64,000 nucleotides of DNA from Limonium bicolor (GCA_023374045.1 JAIOTZ010000248.1:1-64000); one strand, 5' to 3'. Numbered from the stretch's first letter, positions 23,943 to 37,424 are shown. Notes: generated from the letters alone by a model not told the origin. Translations and numbers: made by a program.

Positions 23943-24486
23943 CTAAAACTGCCTGAAGGTCAAATTCAAACGTCCGGGTTTCAGATGTGTGGCATTTACC
24001 ACTGCTGATGGTGCGGTATTCAGTTTAATCTTCTTGATACCGTGATAAACATCCTTGATGTCCACCCATAATTAAACACATCTCCTGATTTCAACACTAA
24101 TTTCCTTGTGAGGTCACCACGCTTCTGCTCGCCATATATAAACACTGCGGTATCACCAATGGACCAAGACACCACGGGTACTCCCTTACTTAGAGACTCG
24201 GGTGACTCGTCCTTATCTTGGTGTAACCCCAATCGTCCACCTTCTGGTAGAAGTTCACAACACATAGATCTGCCTTAACGTTCGGAATCGGTTCTGATTC
24301 AACTTGCTGAGCAATTCCCACGGCGTGATTAACGACCGCAAGGAACTCCTCAGGTATACCTGGTACAGTGCTTCATCCTCGGCTCGCACTTCTTGATATG
24401 ACTTGGTGTAAGGATTCCAGTCCTTACCCATGCACATAATCTTCAGTTCATCTTCGAACCACTCGGGTACTCGGGTGTGTAGAAAC
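23943..24486 (-). pseudogene. AlkB-type 2OG/Fe(II) dioxygenase domain, element II (N-terminus lost)
   Basis: Minus-strand reading starts mid-domain at the break with LTR D and proceeds through MCMGKDWNPYTKSYQEVRAE, then a frameshifted part, GRLGLHQDKDESPESLSKG, VPVVSWSIGDTAVF, LVLKSGDV, and ends at a stop after RLNLTFRQF (TAG at 23943-23945). The order and motifs match AlkB family dioxygenases, most like plant ALKBH1-type proteins as I remember them. HxD of the Fe site (HQD) is intact. The distal His is present in the DNA but out of frame. This domain is not a usual part of gypsy elements. It is separated from the protease exon by about 175 bases. Confidence 0.85.
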
Positions 24487-27400
24487 TGAAATACCCCTAA
24501 ATTAATTTAAACTAATTTAAATTATTTAGGGGATTTCTTTTATTAAACCTTAATAATACTATTAAGTATTAAATTATTTTATGGAATTATGAATATTAAA
24601 TTATTATATGGAGTTATGAATATTAAATTATATATGGGATTATGAATATTAAATTAGTATATGGAATTGTGAAATTTATTTAGGGGGTTCTCCTATTTAA
24701 CCCTAATTATATAATTATTATATAGTATTATGAATTTAATAATAAGATTTATAAGTCAATAAATCTTGGGAAATTATTTAACACTCTAAATGATTATAAA
24801 GATTTTAGGAAGTGTTGGAACATTGTTTTGAAACATAACATAAAAGTCAATATAAAATTCTAGAAACCTAAAGCTTATTAAGCCTTGCTAGGGTTGACTT
24901 TTTGAGAATGGTCAAACCAGGCCATGAAACCTATACCAATAAAATAGGTTATGGAAACCATGAAGATCGATTAAAAGAACGTCAAAAACGGATCATCCTA
25001 GCCAAAGTTATGTAGTTTGAAGTTTAGAGCCAAAATTTCATAAGTGCCACGTGTCAGCCTCTCGTGCGTCCCAAAACTTAGCAGATTTTACCTCTTGATT
25101 TTCTCCAGCAAACAACCGTTTTTGACCTAACTTGTGACGGCCATATCTCTCTCATACTTCGAATTTTCCAGTGCCGTCTTCACCACTCTCTTCTCCTTAA
25201 TTCCCTCTTTACATTCATAACTCATACAAGCCCTAACTCCATCCACATCAACGGGAAAGTCGTTCTCAAGTGGGCACCTTTCACAGTCGTAATCCAGTTT
25301 CCAGTTTCATCCGATTTCAGGTAATGTTCGTCTTGCCAAACTTCCTCGTCTTTCAACCAATTTCGATTTCTTTAGCTCGTTGTGTAGATCACTAATCCAT
25401 CTACAACTTTCATGTTTATTCCCAAGCCTGATTCATAACCGTTTGGAAGTTATAGTCGCTCAAAGTTCCGGATTTTCAGCACATAAAATCATACCGGAAA
25501 CAGAGAGGTAAAACTCGTAACTTTCGGGTCAATTTTCTTTCTGTATAATGCGTGTTAGGATTAGTTCTAGTTATCAATGTGTAGATCTAAGTGTCATCTT
25601 TCTAATGAGCCCAAAATTAAAGCTTAACTCGATCTGTGCAATAACTTATAGATCCTCGAAGGTTGCTTCCTAAACTGGTCGAAAGTTCAAGTTTTCCAGA
25701 AAAACGTTTTCGAATCGCTTCGATTCGGGCAATTCCGGTGAGCTTTCTTCAATTCCTCCGATTATGCTAACCGGTTTTACAATTCCGACCTAACCCATGT
25801 TTCAATTGTGTCAATTACGTATATTAAGAGAATTGATGGATTTGTGTTCTCGAATCGTACTCGGAAATTAGTAAGAACCCTAACTCTCGTATCAACCTCG
25901 AATCTTGATGAATACTGAATGAAAGTTGGGGAAAACGGTACCATTAGAACCGGAATTCGATTTCGAATCCATAGAAACAAGAATCGTGAATTTCGTTCTG
26001 TAGATCGAGAGCTATAGGTGAATTAGTACTCGGTTTCGATTTGAATCCTCTGAAGAACTCGCGCAAACGGGCCGTCGATCTCAGTTAATAAAGATGGACG
26101 GCCACGATTAAAACATACGAATTTAAATGTATAAGTTTTATATTGTTTCCAGGAATTAAACCCTAACTTGTTTAATTAATTAAGTGCCTCCCGAATGTAT
26201 TTTGACTTGAAATTTTAACCATAGATTCCTTATTTTATGTAGTTTATTTGATGTAAATTATTATGGATTTGGAGTTTTTAAACATAGGTTATGATTTTTA
26301 CAAGTTACGGCTTTTCTGGAATTATTGGCTAAATAAAAAGATATTTTTATGAAATAAAAATTTTATAATATGTCTAAAATGTTATATTACTGTATATTAA
26401 ATTTAGGAATTTTTGGGCAATGGTAAAGGGTTTTAAAAATTGTGTTTATGAGTTTTTCATAAGAATAACCTATATAAAAGTTTTTAATGTAATCAAAATT
26501 AAGTATAGTTGATTAATGAATTTATAGGTTGGGGAAAATATAATAGGACCAATTAACATTTTATAACAGTAAGTTTATAAATGTTTTGTATAGCTTTTAA
26601 GAGAAAAGAAATTATTTACATATATGTATATTTACTTATTTAAGTAGGAACTTGTATAAATTAAGGAATTTAGTTATCCTACATTTTATTTACTATATTA
26701 TGGGAGTTGATATTTTTAATTAAACTAAGGGATAAAATAGTAACTTGGGTTAAATTAAGGAACTAAATTAATCTACATTCATATTAATTATATAATATGG
26801 TAGTTAATAGACTTACCGAAACTAAGGGAAATACTTATTTTATTAACCATATTTTGGATGTAGGTGGTGTGTAAAAGTTAATAAATAATTAAATACATAA
26901 AAACTACATAAAATAAGTTTTGTAAAATCCTAGTATATATATGAATATATACACAGTAAACATAATAAAAGTAAATACCTTATAGGAAATATAATACGAA
27001 GGAATTATAAGTTAAACTAAACCTCTACATAATACAAATAGAAGAATATTATATGAGGTGGTATTAAAATTATAGTAATGTATTAGGCTTAAAGAGTTAC
27101 CTTTAAATTTCTAAGATTCATATAAACAGTGTTAAATACATGTATAATTTAGTCAATGACCCCAATGTAAACCTATAATTGGGTGGTTAGAAATTAATAA
27201 GTTATAATTTAGGAGTATTTGTAAGTAGAGTAACATAAGTGTTACACAAATAGATCTTATTATATAATTAATAATAAAATAAATGAAATACTTTTACATT
27301 TAAATGTTCTATTATATAACAATAGTAAAAAAATAAGTTACACTTTTCATCTTCTGTGAATAGGATGATAAGTCTAGATTTAATTATTTCTTAATATTTA

Positions 27401-30228
27401 TAGTATTGAGTAATAACTTAATATTTTAAGATAAAATCATTAAAAGGATTATGATATAAAACTATATTAAACTATGATAGGAGATTAATCTAAATAATAA
27501 TCCTTAAGTTTCTTCTTGGAATTAGTTAAGCCATATAAAAACATTCATTATCAATATTCAGGATGTGAGTTATAAATAAGTGATGTACATAATAGTTAAA
27601 GATTTTCAGGAAGGTTTTTAAATAGGAATTTGATACTTAAACCTGTGAACCTTTGTCAGATAAAACTAAGTTACATAAGATATTATATGGATATACTTTA
27701 CGGTAATGGACATAATGATAGGTTATGTTGAATATAAGATATGAGAATTTTCAGATAGATTATCTTATTACATAATTAACAATTTCAATTGTGAATCAGA
27801 ATTTAGCTCTTAGATAAATTTTACATTATGTCGAGATATAATGTTTATCCTAAATACAATAGGAAATTAATTTATTAAGTTATTCCTTTGAAACCTTTGG
27901 TCTTGTAAGTGATATAAAATGTATTTAAGACATAAGTTTATTAAAATTTAGTATAAAAGGATTATACATGGTCTATAGAGAGAATGTGTGTAAAAGTAAA
28001 ACAGTTAGGGAATTAAATGTAGTAGGATACATAAAAGGTTATCTTAAAACACCTTATTATAAAGATATGGTTAAGTAAATAATATACCTTATGGATACTA
28101 AATGTAAGAGTTCGATAAGTCTAAGTTAATAATAATATAGTTATTTCAATACGAGAGGTAATTCAACATCTATGGCAAGATTATTAGACGGTTATGATAG
28201 GAAGTCATTCTGAGCTAGGATATGATATTGAGTTTAGTGGCTCAATTAAGTTATAATAAAAAGTATCTACAACACTATGATTCCATATACACGATGTAGA
28301 TCTTAAAAAAATTAAGGGGGACCTAATCATGATGGTTTATTTGGTATTATTGATAAAGTACATAATCATTACATTGTGAATTAATAGTATAGTATTCTAA
28401 GATAAACCTATTATAGGTCATGAGACGATGTTTATTCTAAAGTAAGAATAAAAGTATTGAGCTTAAGAATTGTTATTGAAATTCTAAGATGGGTTGAATA
28501 ACATATAATGCACTTATGTTAGAAAGGGGCTTTTATGTAGGAATTATGGTTAAGTATGGGTAAAGTGGATAAGGGTGGAACAATTAACAAGTGTTAGTAA
28601 AATACATTCCTGGTCTTACAACCTTGGGCTATACAACCTTCTAAAATAAGTCAAAGGCTGTACATAACATTTAAGCGAGGGCTTATAAGGTAATTGAGGT
28701 TTGGAAATGAGAGAGGAATTTATTTAAGTTTTTACCTAGGATACGGTGTGATAGTAAGTTATCTTTAATGTTCCTCAGAGAATTGTTGAATGTTTGCACG
28801 AGTATATAGAACTGCTACAACATTGACCAGGTACGATTTCTCGTACTCAGCTGACGTGTTTTGGACTTTATGGAATGTTTTGTACGATTTCTCGTACTCC
28901 GATATTTTTGATGATTGACTTGTGGAATGTTTTGGAACACCAACTGATCTTGAATGGATTTCAAAAGGGAAACTGTTTGGGTGACTAACTGAGCTTGCTG
29001 TGACTAACTGAGCCTGTATGTGAAACTTCCTTGGTTATTGGTTCCCCTCCATCTGGTTGTTTCACTAGATATTAACTGCCTAGGGTTTACGCTTCTGCAC
29101 TCTGTAGGACTGAGTGTTTTTGGTATTGCTCTGGTGCAGTTAATATCTAGTGGGGTAACTAGGAATATAGGAAAGTATATGGTATTGGTAAATTCTTCCT
29201 TTGGACTATGGGTATTGTTTCATCCATGAGTCGAGTTTGATCAGCCTAATTGAGAATGGATTCTTTCTATTGGGTATTAATTGTTGAGGGTTTACGCCTC
29301 TGCACTCTGTAGGACTGAGTGTTTTGGTATTGCTCTTGTGCAGTTAATAATCTAATGGGAATATGGGAAATGTTAATCTTGGTACTGAGTATGGATTATT
29401 TATACTAAGTGGTGCACACATTTTCACCGATGACTGAGAACGGGTCGGTGGCAGCGGAGGTCTGCTATACCTCGCCCATTGTGCAACTGACAGCGGAGGT
29501 CTGTTTACCTCGCCCTTGTGGCAACTGACTGGCGGTGGGGGCCATCTCTCCCAATTGGTTTATTCCACTCTTGAGTATATTTTGTCTATGGGAATCATCT
29601 TCTGAAATGGTGGAGACATAAACTGTCTACCACGGTCATGGATATTAATGTCACTTCTAGTCCTTGTGACTACTTAAGTCTTTCTCTTCTTAACCAGAAT
29701 TGGTTCTAACCTCAGCAATGGGTGCTTACTAACTATGTGGTGTGACTACTTAAGTGGATGACTTGGTTTGGAAGTTCTTTATCTCTATCTTTGTCTTGTT
29801 TTCTTTTCTCTTTAACTTGATTGTTTTGAAGTGCTTTATCTCTGTTTTACTTTAAGAGTTGTTTTCATGTTACTGTTTATTTTGAAGAGTTATGCTTTAT
29901 AAGTTTGTTTTTGGAGAATTGTACCTTCCATTCCAGGGAACTGACCCGCCCCTTTTTGGGGTGGGCTGCTTGGTTTCATCTTGCAGGTAAATTGATTTAC
30001 AGGTGGCCACGAAGAGAATGAGCGTTTGGGTTGGGACTAGGTTTTTGTGGAGAGAGAATATGTTTAATTTCTATTATGTTGTGTTAAGTTTTCTCGAGTT
30101 CAGACCGTAGCTTTTGTGGATTGTAAGTTGTAAATTGGTGAGGTTTGGTGCCGGGTGTTTGAACCCGATGATCTGTACGCCTTTAGTATTTTATTTCCGC
30201 TGTAATTATGTTAAGTAGGGGCGTTACA
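24487..30228 (+). repeat. LTR D: very long (5.7 kb) solo-like LTR
   Basis: Starts tgaaatacccctaaatt and ends taggggcgttaca, with a ccgctg motif near the end and a gacccgcccc...ggggtgggct hairpin followed by ttgcag at 29940-29986, as in the other long LTRs. The middle (26100-28900) is strongly AT-rich and contains no coding sequence I recognise. At 29440-29560 there are two agcggaggtctg repeats. The flanks do not form a target duplication (gaaac versus ctgtg). On the left is element II on the minus strand, on the right element III on the plus strand. Confidence 0.65.
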
Positions 30229-30504
30229 CTGTGGGATTGTAATGTGCATGGCATTGCTTTGGGATAGTTTTGCACTGTATGTATGTATAAACCTTGTAGA
30301 GTAAAACCGGATGGTTGGATGTGATGCGGATTGGAGTAATTATGGTATATTGGTATGTTATGGAATGTAAACCATGAGTAATGAAATTGGGAATTGTAAG
30401 GAGGAGGAATCATGGCTTTGGTATTAGACATGTAAGAATGAGTAAGCATCGTAAACCTATAACCTTGAACAACTTTGAGGACAAAGTTCTTAAGAGGGGT
30501 AGAT
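30229..30504 (+). mobile_element. Element III: 3' untranslated tail with polypurine tract
   Basis: Non-coding tail ending in the hairpin aactttgaggacaaagtt and the polypurine tract aagaggggtagat, immediately before an LTR start tgaaatacccc. Everything upstream of element III has been lost at the junction with LTR D. Confidence 0.7.
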
Positions 30505-33500
30505 TGAAATACCCCGAACTTAAATATGGTGATTAAATTATCCTAATAGGTATTTAAGAGCCTCATAATGCTTAAGCAATTTTGGTAAGGAAAATAAACC
30601 CAAAGAAATAAAGAAACGCTTAAAAAGCGAAAAACGTAAATAAGTGTTAAATAACCATAGGAGGTATGAGACCTCGGTTAGCATATTTATGGATTCTAAG
30701 GGCTTAATAAGACCTACATAATATATGGGAACAACTCCTGAAGAAAACGGATCCAAATAATGTATTAAAACGCTAGTAGAGCTTTAGTGCATGTTTTTCG
30801 AGAAAACCCGAAAACGTGACTTTAAGTGGTCAAACGAACCCGTAAAAATTAAGAATCATTAAATAATAATTATTAAGCATTTATTGAAGCTTAATAACCA
30901 ATAAAAATAATTAAACGAGAAAATTCCGGAAAACGGGTCCGATTAGTGAATAGTACCGAAACCGGGTAATTAACGAGCGTTTTCTGTAAAAGACGAAAAC
31001 ACCTCCAACTGGTAGTAATAGGGGGGGGGCGGTTTTATCTGCTAATTAACCCCTCACACACTAGCTAATTAATTAAAGGGCAAAAAGCAAAAAGTGAGAA
31101 AAAGTAAAAAGTACCTCACATACTCCCTCTCCTCTCATTTCTCTTCTCTCTCTCCCATTTCTTTCTTCCCCATCTTACTCCCTCTCTATTCCTCCATCCT
31201 GCTGCGATTTTGATCCCCACTACAAAAATGGAAGCTCTCTCTCTTCTCCATGCTCCACTTTCATTTGAGCTCCAAATGTAAAAATAATTACATATTTGTA
31301 ATCCCCTCATCATCATCCTACATTTATCTCTTTTCAAAATCCAAAATGAGGAAGTTCATTTTCGTGGGTATACCCCATTGGTGAAAAAGTGGCATCAATG
31401 TGTAGCTTGGAGTCCCCTCTCTCCATTGAGGTAAAAATCTACATGAAAAACTCATTTTTTTTTCACCATCTCCTTTCATAACCGATTTTTACCCTTTGTA
31501 ATGCCTTGTTTTCTCTCTCTATTTTGAGCATCAATTTCACCTTGCAATGGTGGTGGATTCTCCTTCTTGAACCAAGGGCTAAAACCCCTCCTAAAATACT
31601 CCAAAGGTAACCCTAGGAATCTTGCTTAAAACATTTCAATGAACTAGCATTAATTTAAGGGTTAGTATATTAATTATACTTGGTTTTGTGCTTTGGGTGA
31701 TGGGAATGGAGTTTGGCAACTCCATTCCCCACATAACCGATTTGTGCAAGAAAGAGAGGAGAGAAGAAGTGGAAAAGAAAAGAGGAAATAAGAGCTTAAG
31801 GTAAGAGCTCATTCTTGGATGGTAAATTTAATGCATTAGAGTAATGGGAAGGGTAAACCAATTTAAGGAACCCAAAATATTGTATTGGTATTGTAGCATT
31901 GGAATTTTGGGTATTTGTGAACCAGTATGTGAATTATAGGCCTTAGAGCCATGTATTGTATATGCGTATTAGTATTATGGATTGAGGAAGTATTGATGAA
32001 TTGGTATTGTATTGGTTGCTGGTAGGACCCTTGTATGGGTGTGGCTAGATTAGGAATGAATTTGATGAAAAAGTGTATATGTGGAGAAGTAAGAAAAGTA
32101 GGTGAACTATGGCAAAATTTTGGTAGGAATTATGTATTTAAGAATGACTTGGTGAATGGGAGAACCAAGGTGTGTATTGGAGCTAGTAGAGATGTGTAGT
32201 AACTATGGAGTAGTAGTTGTAGTATGAGAACTAAGAAGGTAAAAATCTGTAGCAAGAGTTGTTGAAATGTGTTGGAGAAACTAGGAGAAGTTATGTGCAT
32301 GACCTAGTAAAAAGAGTGTTGAACTTGAGGAGGTAAGGTAATGCATTGTAGGCCTCAGAAATGACATTAGTAGATGAGAAATATATGGAGGATGTAGGAG
32401 CCAAAATCTGTAGCAAGCACAACTAGAGAAATAATGTAAGTGCTAGAGTGCAAATGTAGGAAATATGTTTGTGAATTGGTTTGAAAAGGAATAAGGAGTT
32501 GGTAAAGGATTTGAGCATGTGTAGAAGCTTAATTAGGTGCTTAAACATGTATGAATAAGTGTGGGAACAATGGGGAATTAATTGGGCAAGTTAGCATTGT
32601 AACAGAATTGGAGAAACTTAAAAACTGTAAAAGTTTAGCAGGGTCCGGGACCTTAGTCCAGGACTAAGTCCCGGACCAGTGTACAAAATTATGCCGAGAG
32701 TTGATAACAGAGGGTGGTCTGGGACTTAGGTCCCATACAAGGACCCGGACCACCCATCAAAATAGGCCGAGAGTTGCAGTAGTATGGGTCCGGGACTTGA
32801 CTTATGTGCGAGGACCCAGACCAAGCTGAAAATATGTTCGAGACTCAAGATTGCTTCTGGTCCAGGACTTACCTTAAGTATAAGGTCCCGGACCATAATT
32901 GAAATCAGGCCGAGAGTAGTGACCGCATGTTGGTCCGGACTTAAGACTGGACAAGGCCCCGGACCAACACAGAATTGTAAAAATAAGTTGTTTAAATGGT
33001 TTATAAAGTAAGGAAGTGAATGGTAATGATAGTATAAATAATTAGTACTTAATTAATGATGCTTAAGGATCATTAAAGGTATATACAAGTTGGAGAAGTA
33101 GGTAAGAAAGTTGTAAGTATATGAACACTAAGTTAAACCGAAACAACGGGATAACGGGGTAGTTCGGGAGTAGTAACTATGTATGTATTGCAATGCTTAG
33201 TATTAATTGAACCATTTGGCATGTAGTCATTGGTTCGAGACTAGGATTCGAGGAACAAGTAAGGACTAAGGAACAAGCGACACCCGATAGAGTAAATTGC
33301 AGTAAAAGGTATGATTTCTTCATGCCCTGTATCCTAATCTGGTTACCCCGATTTGTGTGCTTATTTGATCACCTAATAAGATAAATGCATGAATCGGACT
33401 ATATCGCACCTACTTATGCTTGTTTACATTGTTCTTGATATTCGTCTTGAACAATAGTTTGTATAATTCATGAAATATATGAATGATGGTGAAGTGTATT

Positions 33501-34480
33501 GTATCTCGTAGTGTACTTGTGTATTGTGTTGTATTATGTATGGATGTGTATATGAATAATGTATTTGTGTATGTGGCTTGAATGAATGACTTCTACTAAT
33601 TCCTAACTACCTAACTCCTAACTTAAATGTGAGTAAATTGGAATGAGTAGAAGTCCGATATAGTTTCGGCCACGCGTGAGGATGAGGAGACACAAGAGGT
33701 TGGATCCGATTCCTGGTTCTTAAACTGTTCCATGGCACAAATCCCTTAAATGGGTAGCATCCTGGATTGGTGAACCAAGTAAAGCCTGGTGGTGGGACGG
33801 TGTAGTCCCTGCCCAGAGGTCATACCGACTTAACATGAGTAAGAGTAAGTAAGTAAGTATGGATCAGTAAGTAAGTAAAGTATGAGTATGTATGCGTAAG
33901 TATTGTGTAACGAGTAAAAGAGTAATCTCCACCCGATTAACCTGGGTGGACAAATGAAGCTAACAAGCATGGAGTACTGTGTATGTATTGAATGTGTATC
34001 GCGTATGTGTATCCCGGAAGAAGGTAAGTAAGAATTTGGTTGATTTGTATTGTCTTCCTTGCGTGTATTGTACTGTGTGTATGTATGTATGCCTTGTAAA
34101 GTATTGTAGTATTATGTACGAAAGCATATATGCATGTATGTATGAATAAAATGAATCGCATGTATTCGACCAAGTGGTCGGCGTACCCTCACTAGTACGC
34201 GGGGTATGTGGTTATCATATTCAGCGAAAGCTGACCCCCTAGGGGAACGTTTTTAGTGTGCAGGTACCCGAAGCGGGTATGGTCAAGGTAAGAGACCGAT
34301 GGCTACACTTGGATGGTTAGAAGTAGAATGTAGAAGTGTACTATGTGGCACACCCCTTGTACTTAGGAAGTAAGTAGTTTGTGAGGAATGGGTAGTGGTT
34401 AGACTCTTAATGAGTGTGTATGGAATTGAAAAAGGTATTGTACTTGTACAAGGATCTTAGTAAAACTCGGTGTATTATAC
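30505..34480 (+). repeat. LTR B (3' LTR of element III), first part
   Basis: Starts tgaaataccccgaac and runs without a recognisable gene to the insertion point of element IV. It continues at 63058-63330, so its total length is about 4.2 kb. It is the plus-strand homologue of LTR A. It includes a gggggggg run at 31021, ct-rich leader-like sequence near 31110-31200, a gtatgtatgtat microsatellite-like stretch near 34080, and the shared cacgcgtg and cccctagggg modules at 33671 and 34233. Confidence 0.85.
32640..32970 (+). repeat. Hairpin array in LTR B (5 units)
   Basis: Five units with stems like ggtccgggac...gtcccggacc, separated by spacers carrying ccgagagt. The stems are similar to those of element II but differ in detail (for example ggtccaggac...ggtcccggacc). 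Confidence 0.75.
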
Positions 34481-36168
34481 TGAAATACCCCAAACATAGT
34501 TATGTTGTTTAAACACTAAAATAAGGTGTAGTAAGACTAAAAGAGTCTTAGAAACATTAGTAAACAATTTAAACCATAGAAAACACAAATAAATACCTAA
34601 GGTCAATAAAGGCCAAAATGTGCTCCAAGCTTGGGATAAGCTTGGTTAAGACCTAATAAGCTTATCAAGACTTCATTTATATATTAATGAATATAATAAA
34701 CCAATTACCAAAGAAAACCAAGCTTGAAAACAAGTTAAAACACAAAATGTGCTTTAAGGAGTCTTGAAGCACGTTTTTGAAAAATTGTCTTGTAAATGAG
34801 TTTTGAATGGCTAAATATCCATCATTACTCTTTAATTAATATGTGTACTACTTAGTATCGCATTTGGAAGTCTATATCAATGAGAAATCAAAAATTTCAC
34901 ATCTATGTGCCTTGTTTTAGTGAATAGTAACTAAAATAAGCTTGTTTGTAACATGTTTATATAAGTATTAAAAATTGCCCAACAAGGACAAAAATACCCT
35001 TATTATAATAATAGGGGCCGGTTTTCTTATAAGGGATGAGTCATCCCCTTGTTAATTTGATAAGATAGAAATTGATAAAGTAAATCACTATTTACTTTTA
35101 CTTAAATATCTAAACAAACTAAGTCTTCTTCATTCTCTCATTTCTCTTGTTCCCACCGTCTTCTACCTTCCTTCTCTCTCATTCACGGTTTGCTACAGCC
35201 CACACCAAACTCCATCTTTGACCACTTATATCTCTTAGCTCATTTTGCCAAATCAAATTCTAAGACACCATTCTCTTCCTCTCATCAAGCTCTTCAATCT
35301 TATCTTCTCAAAATCTCAAGAGCTCCATTTTGGTGCCAAGAAGAATCTCCATGGGAGGATCTTGAGCTCATCTTTTCATATATTGTTGTTCTCCTTTGCT
35401 TCTAGGTAAGGAAACTCAAAGAAAAATAACATTTCCTTCATGTTTGGTGTTGTGTCCGAAAATCACCATTGATGGTGTCTTACCTTGCTTGTTCTAGCTT
35501 CATTTGAATCTTCCAAGGGCTTGGTGGAGTCCTCTCTTGTTACATATCTAAACTCTCTTTCCATTCCAAGGTAAAACAATCATCTTAATACTTTAAAATA
35601 ATATATGTAACTAGGGTTTACAATGAGGTGAAGCATAAAGCTTGTATACTCATTTTATCATTTGTATAATGTTTAGAAGTTGACAAGCAACTAAAAAGCC
35701 TTGCCAATTTAGTCAAGGAAACAAGAAGAAGTTTTTGGAGGAAAAGAGGTAAATATGCTAACCTAATGTGGTTTAAAGTCTTAGGAGAAATGAGCTTATA
35801 TTGCTTATGAAAATGACTTAAGGCCAATGGTAAATGACTTAGAAGAATGCTCTCAAGGGCTTTTGTAAAACATATGTATTGTTGAGTGTATTTGTAGGTC
35901 AAAGGGAAATATAATGTGGGAAATTCAATGTTTATGGTTTATGCACTTTAAGGGCCTAAGAGCCATGTTATTTAAGGGCCTAAGTGCCAAGCAATTTAAA
36001 TAATGCACTATATTATGATGTAGTGTAGTTTGGGTGAAATTTGTGTATAAGAAGGTTGTTGATGGATTTAAGTGTTCTTGGATGTTCATGTTGAAAACTA
36101 TGTGCTTTGGTGTGACAAGATGTTAGTAGAACCCATGTAAAAAAAATTAGGTAATAGATAAGAAGTTT
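34481..36168 (+). repeat. 5' LTR of element IV, first part
   Basis: Matches the start of the 3' LTR (59293-60967), including the ct-rich stretch with the tcatcaagctcttcaa segment. It is broken at 36168 by the copia insertion (target aagttt) and resumes at 46244. Confidence 0.88.
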
Positions 36169-37379
36169 TGTGGGAGTATGAAGGTGTTGCTGAGATAGTT
36201 AACCAGATCAAAGAGTCAATCACACTTCTCAAAAAGAAGAGTCAGTCAACCTCGAAAGAGCGAGAGTCAATCTATGTGAAGTCATCAATCAGTTATGAAA
36301 TTCAAGGAGCAACGTCCACTAAACCATAACAGTCATCAACTATCATCCTTGGGCCGAAATTCATGCAAAATGTGAGCAAAATCCAAAGCCTTGACTTTCT
36401 GGTAATTCGAGGAGTCTGTCGGTCAGTTGCGAAAATTAAGGAGCAAGTACAGCAACTACATTGACTTACAACGGTCATCAACGTTCAGACTTGGACCAAA
36501 ATTCTCTCAACATGGCACTAATCAGAAGACTTGGCTTCAGCTTCCGAATATGGCTCCAGCTTCCGAAATTCAAGGAAAGAGTCATTGGTTCCTGAAATTT
36601 CGGAACTGAAAGAGTCAGTCTACTACATCAGACGTGAAAGTCATAATTGAACGTTGCCAAGTCGTCCAATGGATTGGTAATTGTCCGAAAATTAAGGGTC
36701 AAGGCTTAGCAACGTTCATAAAGAAGATAGGACCGGATTTTAAGCAACTACAACGTTCAGATGGCAGAAAATTCGGAAGCAGACCTCACCACCGGCTCCA
36801 CTATATAAGAGAGTAGTAATTTCATTTCTCATTGCAGCTTTCCAGAGAGAATCATTCATAGCATTTGTTTAGAGAAAGCTTTGCCTATTTTAGAGAGAGA
36901 GAGAACGAAAAAGAGAGAGAGAAGTACTAGTTTCGTTTGTGCATATCGATAGAGTCTTTCTAGGTAGGACCTAGTTTTCACTACACTTATCATTGAGCTG
37001 ATCAGATATTGTATTGGGTGAGTGAGTGAAAACCACGAAGTAGATCTCATCTACTGAGTGGGCATTATAAGTTGTTTTTGTTTTGACCAGGAAATAAAAT
37101 AACTTATATTGTGTATCCTGCTGAGTTCGACAGAGTCCTCCACCTTTCGAGTGTAATCCATTTAGCACCGCTAAGTCTATCTTACTTTACTACCTTGAGC
37201 AACTGCTTCCGCGCACTTAGTTCGACTAAGTGTTTCAACGTCTCAAGTGTTTTCACAGACGAAGTTCGATTGAGTGCCTCTACATCACAGAGTGCTTCTC
37301 ACTTACGAAGGCTGATTGAGTCAAACCAACTCTTAGACTCACACCTTGGGTTGGTTTGAGTTAGCCACCCGATCCTACA
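36169..37379 (+). repeat. 5' LTR of the copia element
   Basis: 1211 bp, bounded by tg and ca, followed by the primer site. It contains several gagtca/agtcaatc repeats, and a TATA box at 36802. The 3' LTR halves (40370-41091 and 45738-46237) match it closely. Confidence 0.9.
36802..36809 (+). promoter_or_regulatory. TATA box of copia LTR
   Basis: tatataag within ggctccactatataagag, with the R-like leader downstream. The same motif lies in the 3' LTR at about 41014-41021. Confidence 0.6.
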
Positions 37380-37381
37380 TG

Positions 37382-37394
37382 TGGTATCAGAGCC
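37382..37394 (+). promoter_or_regulatory. Primer-binding site of copia element
   Basis: tggtatcagagcc, perfectly complementary to the 3' end of plant initiator Met tRNA, two bases after the LTR. Confidence 0.9.
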
Positions 37395-37424
37395 TTGCTT
37401 AGGCTGACAGTCAATCAACGAGAA

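Larger units (their letters stand above)
17162..24486 (-). mobile_element. Element II: Ty3/gypsy chromovirus with AlkB domain, 5'-truncated
   Basis: Minus-strand element inserted in LTR A. From right to left it has AlkB (truncated), protease, reverse transcriptase, RNase H, integrase, chromodomain, polypurine tract and 3' LTR (17162-20028). It is the same family as element IV: the PR, RT, RNase H and chromodomain segments match closely where both can be read. Gag, primer site and 5' LTR are missing because the sequence jumps at 24486 into LTR D. Multiple frameshifts inactivate pol. Confidence 0.85.
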
